Shown in pieces: positions 60,223-64,000 of a DNA stretch of 64,000 nucleotides. Position 1 is the first letter of the stretch. Each line of letters starts with the position of its first letter. Location: positions 170,954-234,953 of the forward strand of contig NZ_MJEJ02000047.1 in assembly GCF_002095435.2 (NCBI RefSeq). The letters run 5' to 3'. The notes beneath the pieces were generated by a model, which worked only from the letters and a program-made list of their open reading frames with translations, had not been told where the DNA came from and ran no database searches. A program made the translations under genes and the position numbers. The DNA is from Williamsia sp. 1138. GTDB taxonomy: Bacteria > Actinomycetota > Actinomycetes > Mycobacteriales > Mycobacteriaceae.

Positions 60223-60858
60223 ATGACTGCACCTCGCCGCGCGTTGATCGTCGTGGATATCCAGCGGGAGTATTTCGAGGGCCCTTTGGAGATCCAGTAC
60301 CCGCCGCGTGAGGAGTCGCTGGCCAACACGGTGAAGGCGATTGCGGTCGCCCGTGACAACGATGTGCCTGTCGTTGTTGTTCAACACCAGATGCCCGAGG
60401 GCGCACCGGTGTTCGTCGAGGGAGGGGTGGGCTGGTCGCTGCATCCCGATATCGAGGCGGTCCTCGATCCGGCGTTCAAGCGGGTCCACAAGGTCTACGG
60501 CAGCGTGTTCGCCGGGACCGACGTCGCAGAGTGGTTGCGGGCGAACGACCTCGACACCATCACGATCGCCGGGTTCATGACGAACAACTGCGACCTGGCC
60601 ACCGCTGTCGAAGCCGAGGGATTAGGCTTCGCCGCCGAGATCCTCTCCGATGCCAGTGGCGCGATACACCTGGCGAACGAAGCCGGAGAAGTGTCCGCAG
60701 AGGCGCTCCACTCGACGCTCATGGTTCTGTTGCAGTCGAACTTTGCGGCGGTCACCACTACGGCGCAATGGTCTGATGCGGTCCGGGCCGGGACCGACTT
60801 GCCGAAGAGCAACCTGGTGGAATCCGCCCTGCAGGGCCGCTCGGTTGCGGCCCACTGA
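60223..60858 (+). CDS. Isochorismatase-family cysteine hydrolase
   Basis: A 211-aa cysteine hydrolase with triad D12 (ALIVVDIQREYF), K90 (RVHKVYGSVF) and C123 (GFMTNNCDLATAVE). It removes ammonia, amides or vinyl ethers from small substrates such as nicotinamide, N-carbamoyl compounds or isochorismate. The C-terminal 30 residues are longer than usual. It is divergent from the GlxA-type regulator, and GAGGAG precedes the ATG. A short remnant at 5132-5257 may be from a relative. Confidence 0.87.
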   Translation: MTAPRRALIVVDIQREYFEGPLEIQYPPREESLANTVKAIAVARDNDVPVVVVQHQMPEGAPVFVEGGVGWSLHPDIEAVLDPAFKRVHKVYGSVFAGTDVAEWLRANDLDTITIAGFMTNNCDLATAVEAEGLGFAAEILSDASGAIHLANEAGEVSAEALHSTLMVLLQSNFAAVTTTAQWSDAVRAGTDLPKSNLVESALQGRSVAAH

Positions 60859-60861
60859 ACC

Positions 60862-61308
60862 TCAGTTGCTGTAAACCCTTGTGATGCTGATGAATACGAC
60901 CGCGCGGCCTTGTTCGGTCATCACGCGGTCGTATTCGTCCCAGTCGTCGTGGGTGCCGCCTGCGGCAATGAAGACCTCCCGACGCAACCCGCGCAGTCGT
61001 TCGTCGTCGAGCCACGGCTGAGGGTCCTCTGGACCAGCGATCTCCGCGGTGCCCTCGACCGTTGCCCATGTCCAGCCCCGGCGGAATGTCGTGGTCACCT
61101 GGGGGCGGGCGCGCAAGTTGTTCAGTTTGACCTTCCCGTAGGTGACGAACCCGAGAACTGGGCTACCGGTGTCGGGGTGGGGGAGCAGGCCGACGTTGAC
61201 CATCGAAGACTGAATGGTGTTGTCCGCGCGAAGGGTGGCGACAATCGCCAGACCGTTGTCGTCGCGAGAAAGCGCCACCGCGTCCTCGACGGTGTGAAGT
61301 GCGGTCAT
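60862..61308 (-). CDS. PPOX-class F420/FMN-dependent oxidoreductase
   Basis: A 148-aa split-barrel flavin protein of the PPOX group: GLAIVATLRADNTIQSSMVN, VTYGKVKLNNLRARPQVTTT and WTWATVEGTAEIAGPED. The KLNNLRARPQV motif is that of F420- or FMN-binding PPOX enzymes, whose substrates include biliverdin-like and small nitro compounds. It ends 3 nt after the convergent hydrolase's stop. No other clue to the substrate. Confidence 0.84.
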   Translation of the reverse strand: MTALHTVEDAVALSRDDNGLAIVATLRADNTIQSSMVNVGLLPHPDTGSPVLGFVTYGKVKLNNLRARPQVTTTFRRGWTWATVEGTAEIAGPEDPQPWLDDERLRGLRREVFIAAGGTHDDWDEYDRVMTEQGRAVVFISITRVYSN

Positions 61309-61354
61309 GGTCAGGCTCCTTCTGTCGATCGGCCGGAAGATCGGCGGTCAGTGT

Positions 61355-61648
61355 TCATTCTGCCGAATCAGGTCGGGCCACATCGGTCTCCCAACGGGCT
61401 CGCCTCTCCTCGTCTGTCTGTTCCCACCAGGGGGTGCCGCGCTCACCGAGCGCGACTTTCGCGGCCTGGACACCGGCCCGCGACTCCGGCGCACCCTCGG
61501 TTCGGCGGACCTCCCGCCGCCACGCCATGAGTATCGACCTCAGTTCGGCGTTCCGCTCCTCGGGGATCGCCGGATCCGTCGCGCGCCATCGGCGCCCCTT
61601 CACCACGATGTAGCGTCCGTCTTCTGTGTGCTCGGGGCCATCCGCCAT
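61355..61648 (-). CDS. Small conserved hydrophilic protein
   Basis: A 97-aa protein: DGRYIVVKGRRWRATDPAIPEERNAELRSILMAWRRE and a C-terminal WWEQTDEERRARWE. It is rich in Arg and Trp, with the beginning like the biopolymer-type small proteins seen widely in actinobacteria. I know no function. It lies in the same direction as the neighbours but with separate spacing. Confidence 0.6.
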   Translation of the reverse strand: MADGPEHTEDGRYIVVKGRRWRATDPAIPEERNAELRSILMAWRREVRRTEGAPESRAGVQAAKVALGERGTPWWEQTDEERRARWETDVARPDSAE

Positions 61649-61705
61649 TGATCCAGGTTGCCAGATGTGATCGGTGGTCGCTGGAGTTCCTCGTGCCGTC
61701 CTGGC

Positions 61706-62674
61706 TCACCCTGCTCCGGTATGAGAATCGAGTGCAGTGGTGATCGCGGCGGCAGTCTCACCGGCAGCGATGTGTCCTGAAGCCGTGACCACCAGTTTTG
61801 CGTCCGGCCAGGCGTCAGCGAGTCGCCACGCCGTATCGATCGGAGAGCTGATGTCGAATCGACCGTGTATCAGCGTTCCAGGTATGCCTGTCAATTCTTG
61901 GCCGCGGGCAAGGATCTCGTCATCGGCAAGGAAGGCATGACGAGAGAAGTAGTGCGCGCAGATCCGAGCGCGCGCATGCAGCTGGGCCGGTGTTCGCGAA
62001 CCCGTGTAGGCGTGACTGCCCACTCCGTCCTCGAGCGACACGGTTGCGTCCTCCCACTTGTGCCAATCCTGAGCGCCTCTTTGACTGCAGTGATGGTTGG
62101 GATCGTTCAGCCGGAGGTCATATTCCTGGAGAATCGCGAACGTGTTGTCGCTGCTGAGCATTCCGACGCTGCCGGCGAAATCATAGTGCTCCGAGGGAAA
62201 GAAGCGTCTCAATCCACCGTAGAGCCATTCGATTTCGGATTTGCGAGTGGTGGTTACCGACGAGAGGACGATCGCAGACACCCGATCTCGATGACGGAGT
62301 GCGTAGGCCAGAGCCAGGGTTGCGCCCCACGACACTCCGTATAGCACCCAACTCCGCACCTGCAGGTGTTCGCGAAGCTTCTCGATGTCGTCGAGCAGGG
62401 CGGCGGTGGTGTTGGGGGCCATATCGGCGGACGGATCAGACGCGTGCGGCGTACTGCGGCCACAACCGCGTTGGTCGAACATAATCAAGCGGTACAGCTG
62501 TGGATCGAAGTAGTTGCGGAAAGCCGGACTGAACCCGGAGCCCGGTCCGCCGTGCAGTACCAGCGCGGCCGACCCGTTCGGGTTGCCGGACTCTTCCCAA
62601 TACACGTGCTGACCCGTTCCGACATTGAGCAGCCCGCGAGCGTGCGGCATTGAGGCGTAACCGGGTCGATGCAT
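61706..62674 (-). CDS. pip: Proline iminopeptidase-like alpha/beta hydrolase
   Basis: A 322-aa S33-type peptidase. LVLHGGPGSGFSPAFRNYFDP is the oxyanion loop, FDQRGCGRSTPHA is the family signature, the nucleophile elbow is YGVSWGATLALAYAL, and IHGRFDISSPID and ASGHIAAGET supply Asp and His. It removes N-terminal proline from peptides. The start is ATG 62674. Minor changes from the usual GGSWGS elbow (here GVSWGA) remain active in family members. The gene lies close to the SOS-box-bearing 13E12 region. Confidence 0.88.
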   Translation of the reverse strand: MHRPGYASMPHARGLLNVGTGQHVYWEESGNPNGSAALVLHGGPGSGFSPAFRNYFDPQLYRLIMFDQRGCGRSTPHASDPSADMAPNTTAALLDDIEKLREHLQVRSWVLYGVSWGATLALAYALRHRDRVSAIVLSSVTTTRKSEIEWLYGGLRRFFPSEHYDFAGSVGMLSSDNTFAILQEYDLRLNDPNHHCSQRGAQDWHKWEDATVSLEDGVGSHAYTGSRTPAQLHARARICAHYFSRHAFLADDEILARGQELTGIPGTLIHGRFDISSPIDTAWRLADAWPDAKLVVTASGHIAAGETAAAITTALDSHTGAG

Positions 62675-62824
62675 GAGCCCACTGTAGGCGGTCGTCGCCG
62701 TTACTCGAGGGTCGCTGTCGTACGGGCCTGTTACCTTCGGGTGAGCTTCGCTGAGTGGCTCGGGTGTTTCGCTTGTCTATCGAAAGATAGTGCATAGCAG
62801 CAACATTGATGGTCGGAAGTCCTT

Positions 62825-62840
62825 GCGAACATGTGTTCGA
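62825..62840. promoter_or_regulatory. SOS (LexA) box before 13E12-type gene
   Basis: GCGAAC-ATGT-GTTCGA matches TCGAACN4GTTCGA with one mismatch (first base). It lies 112 bp before the start codon of the 13E12-type HNH gene at 62953. Several mycobacterial 13E12 genes are known to be LexA regulated. A small stem (CTATC-GAAA-GATAG, 62777-62790) is nearby. Confidence 0.7.
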
Positions 62841-62952
62841 GTGCGGTAGGTTGTAGGTAGTCGGCCCAATGATGACGAATTTTGATACATGCCCTTCCGG
62901 GAAGATGCCGCCGACTGTCCCTGTTGATTGCTTGGGTGGAAGGTGTTGTCTT

Positions 62953-64000
62953 ATGCGGGTTCTCGATGTGGTGTCGGCTGTGACTGAGCTGGTGGTCCCT
63001 GGTGATTGTGCGGAGCTGTTGGTGTTGGTGCGTGATCTGATCACGTTGCGTAATGCCACCGAGCATCAGGTGTCGGTGTGTGCTGCGGTTCTCGATGAGT
63101 TGGGGGTGGCGCGGCAGGCGGGGTCTACGACGTCGAAGTTGTTGGAAGCCAATGGTGCTGCGCCGGCGTCGGCGCAGCGGTGGGTGCGAATCGGTGCCGG
63201 TTTGGCGGGTTTGGATCGCACGGCCGGGTGGGCCCGTGATGGGTACCTGTCGTCCGAGCATGTTGATGCGGTGGTCAAGGGTCTAGCCGGTATCGAGGGG
63301 CGCTCGGACGAGCCGGTCACCGACGCCGAGCGTTACGAATTTGAGGGGGAGCTGCTGAACGGGGCGGTGTCGGGGGCGCCGCCGGCTGAGATCAGTAAGA
63401 CTGCTCGAGGTCTGGGTAACGCACTGGCTGCAGATACCGGTGGGAAACCGCCCGCGGAGGACCCTTCCCTGAACAGTCTCGATTATGCGGTCGGTAGCGA
63501 CGGGCGGTGCGTGGGGAAGTTCGATCTGGATGTGAAGATCGGGGAGAAGTTGTTTTCCGCCCTGGACTTCTGGTCGAAGCCGCGTCCGGAGCCGGATGGT
63601 TCTCCGGATGCGCGGACGCCGACGCAGGCGCGGGCCGATGCGTTGCATCAGTTGCTCGACTGTGGCGGTGGTGGGCAGGGGTTGATCTCGGCGCCGCGGA
63701 CCGAGGTGAATGTGACGGTCCCGGCCGATCATCCTGATCAGGCGTCGTTGCGGTGGATGGGTCCGATCACCGAAGCCACCGCAGCAGCGTTGGCGTGTGA
63801 TTCGACTTTCACCTTCATCACCCTCGATGGGCAGCAGGTGCCGATTGATCTGAGCCCACCCAAGCGTTTGTTCACCGGGCCGGTCCGTAAAGCCATCATC
63901 ATCCGCGACGAGTGCTGCATCAAGTGCGGGGCACCGGCGACGTGGACTGATGCCCATCACATCAAGCACTACATCGACGGCGGGGAAACAACCCTGGCCA
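62953..64000 (+). CDS. 13E12-family DUF222/HNH endonuclease, cut by window edge
   Basis: The visible 349 codons begin MRVLDVVSAVTELVVPG. DUF222 helices (LVRDLITLRNATEHQVSVCA, GAAPASAQRWVRIGAGLAG) are followed by LQRMADALHQLL-like repeats (TPTQARADALHQLLDCGGGG) and, at the right edge, the pre-HNH segment GPVRKAIIIRDECCIKCG, then WTDAHHIKHYIDGG. The CxxC and HH of the HNH motif are present before the cut. Unlike the remnant at 4533 it looks intact so far. An SOS box lies upstream. 13E12 genes are repeated, possibly mobile, and their biological role is unsettled. Confidence 0.88.
   Translation, partial: MRVLDVVSAVTELVVPGDCAELLVLVRDLITLRNATEHQVSVCAAVLDELGVARQAGSTTSKLLEANGAAPASAQRWVRIGAGLAGLDRTAGWARDGYLSSEHVDAVVKGLAGIEGRSDEPVTDAERYEFEGELLNGAVSGAPPAEISKTARGLGNALAADTGGKPPAEDPSLNSLDYAVGSDGRCVGKFDLDVKIGEKLFSALDFWSKPRPEPDGSPDARTPTQARADALHQLLDCGGGGQGLISAPRTEVNVTVPADHPDQASLRWMGPITEATAAALACDSTFTFITLDGQQVPIDLSPPKRLFTGPVRKAIIIRDECCIKCGAPATWTDAHHIKHYIDGGETTLA

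Overview
The window is high-GC, gene-dense DNA of an actinomycete, most likely a mycolic-acid-containing member of the Mycobacteriales close to Gordonia, Williamsia or Rhodococcus. The evidence is the gene content: a monomeric NADP isocitrate dehydrogenase, an antigen-85-like acyltransferase fold, a wax ester synthase/DGAT, a DesA3-type desaturase with its reductase, F420-type luciferase-like oxidoreductases, a furA-katG pair and a 13E12-type (DUF222/HNH) gene with an SOS box. The genus is an inference from gene content; no rRNA, tRNA, CRISPR array or intact insertion sequence was seen.

Layout. (1) 1-4321 (+): the end of a sedoheptulose-7-phosphate cyclase gene, then an O-methyltransferase, an ATP-grasp ligase, a D-Ala-D-Ala-ligase-like enzyme and a TauD-type Fe(II)/2-oxoglutarate dioxygenase. 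All have overlapping start and stop codons. This is a mycosporine-like amino acid (sunscreen) operon with an added tailoring oxygenase. (2) 4490-5257: a decayed 13E12 gene with a degenerate SOS box, and a scrap of an isochorismatase-family gene. (3) 5374-17763 (-): one long, mostly translationally coupled catabolic operon of 15 genes for an unidentified aromatic compound (aldehyde dehydrogenase, two RidA proteins, cupin, reductase, extradiol dioxygenase, hydrolases, SDRs, a thiamine-diphosphate enzyme, a Rieske oxygenase and an AAHS-type transporter). Its promoter carries two MarR-type palindromes and lies just downstream of a marR gene (18003-18524). (4) 18653-28350: an Ag85-like esterase without a secretion signal next to a striking nested hairpin, icd, a small acidic peptide under a SigF-like promoter, a MarR/membrane-protein pair, a ClC channel, an ECF42 sigma factor with its DGPF partner, and a TetR gene facing a broken NAD-epimerase gene. 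(5) 28364-34045: a second TetR with a wax-ester-synthase/hydrolase operon, then an alpha/beta hydrolase gene and an F420-type oxidoreductase. Each TetR has a characteristic operator that occurs twice in the window, which lets small regulons be drawn. (6) 34169-50887: signalling genes (three GAF-ANTAR proteins, two STAS-type proteins, a PAS-GGDEF-EAL protein), lipid and membrane genes (CDP-alcohol transferase, CrtI-like oxidoreductase, DesA3 pair, orphan ketosynthase) and two YihY/BrkB proteins. (7) 50901-64000: a P450, a coupled lipoprotein/NRAMP-like/PRC-barrel operon, furA-katG, a GlxA-type regulator facing an isochorismatase-family hydrolase, several small enzymes, and a 13E12-type HNH gene cut by the right edge.

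The strongest candidates for new biology are the MAA operon with its TauD oxygenase, the large MarR-controlled aromatic operon with unusual members (an SDR without the usual catalytic Tyr/Lys and an alpha/beta-hydrolase-like protein without its nucleophile), the NRAMP-like transporter with a changed metal site, and the two-site TetR circuits. All functional calls come from reading motifs and neighbourhoods; no database search was possible.
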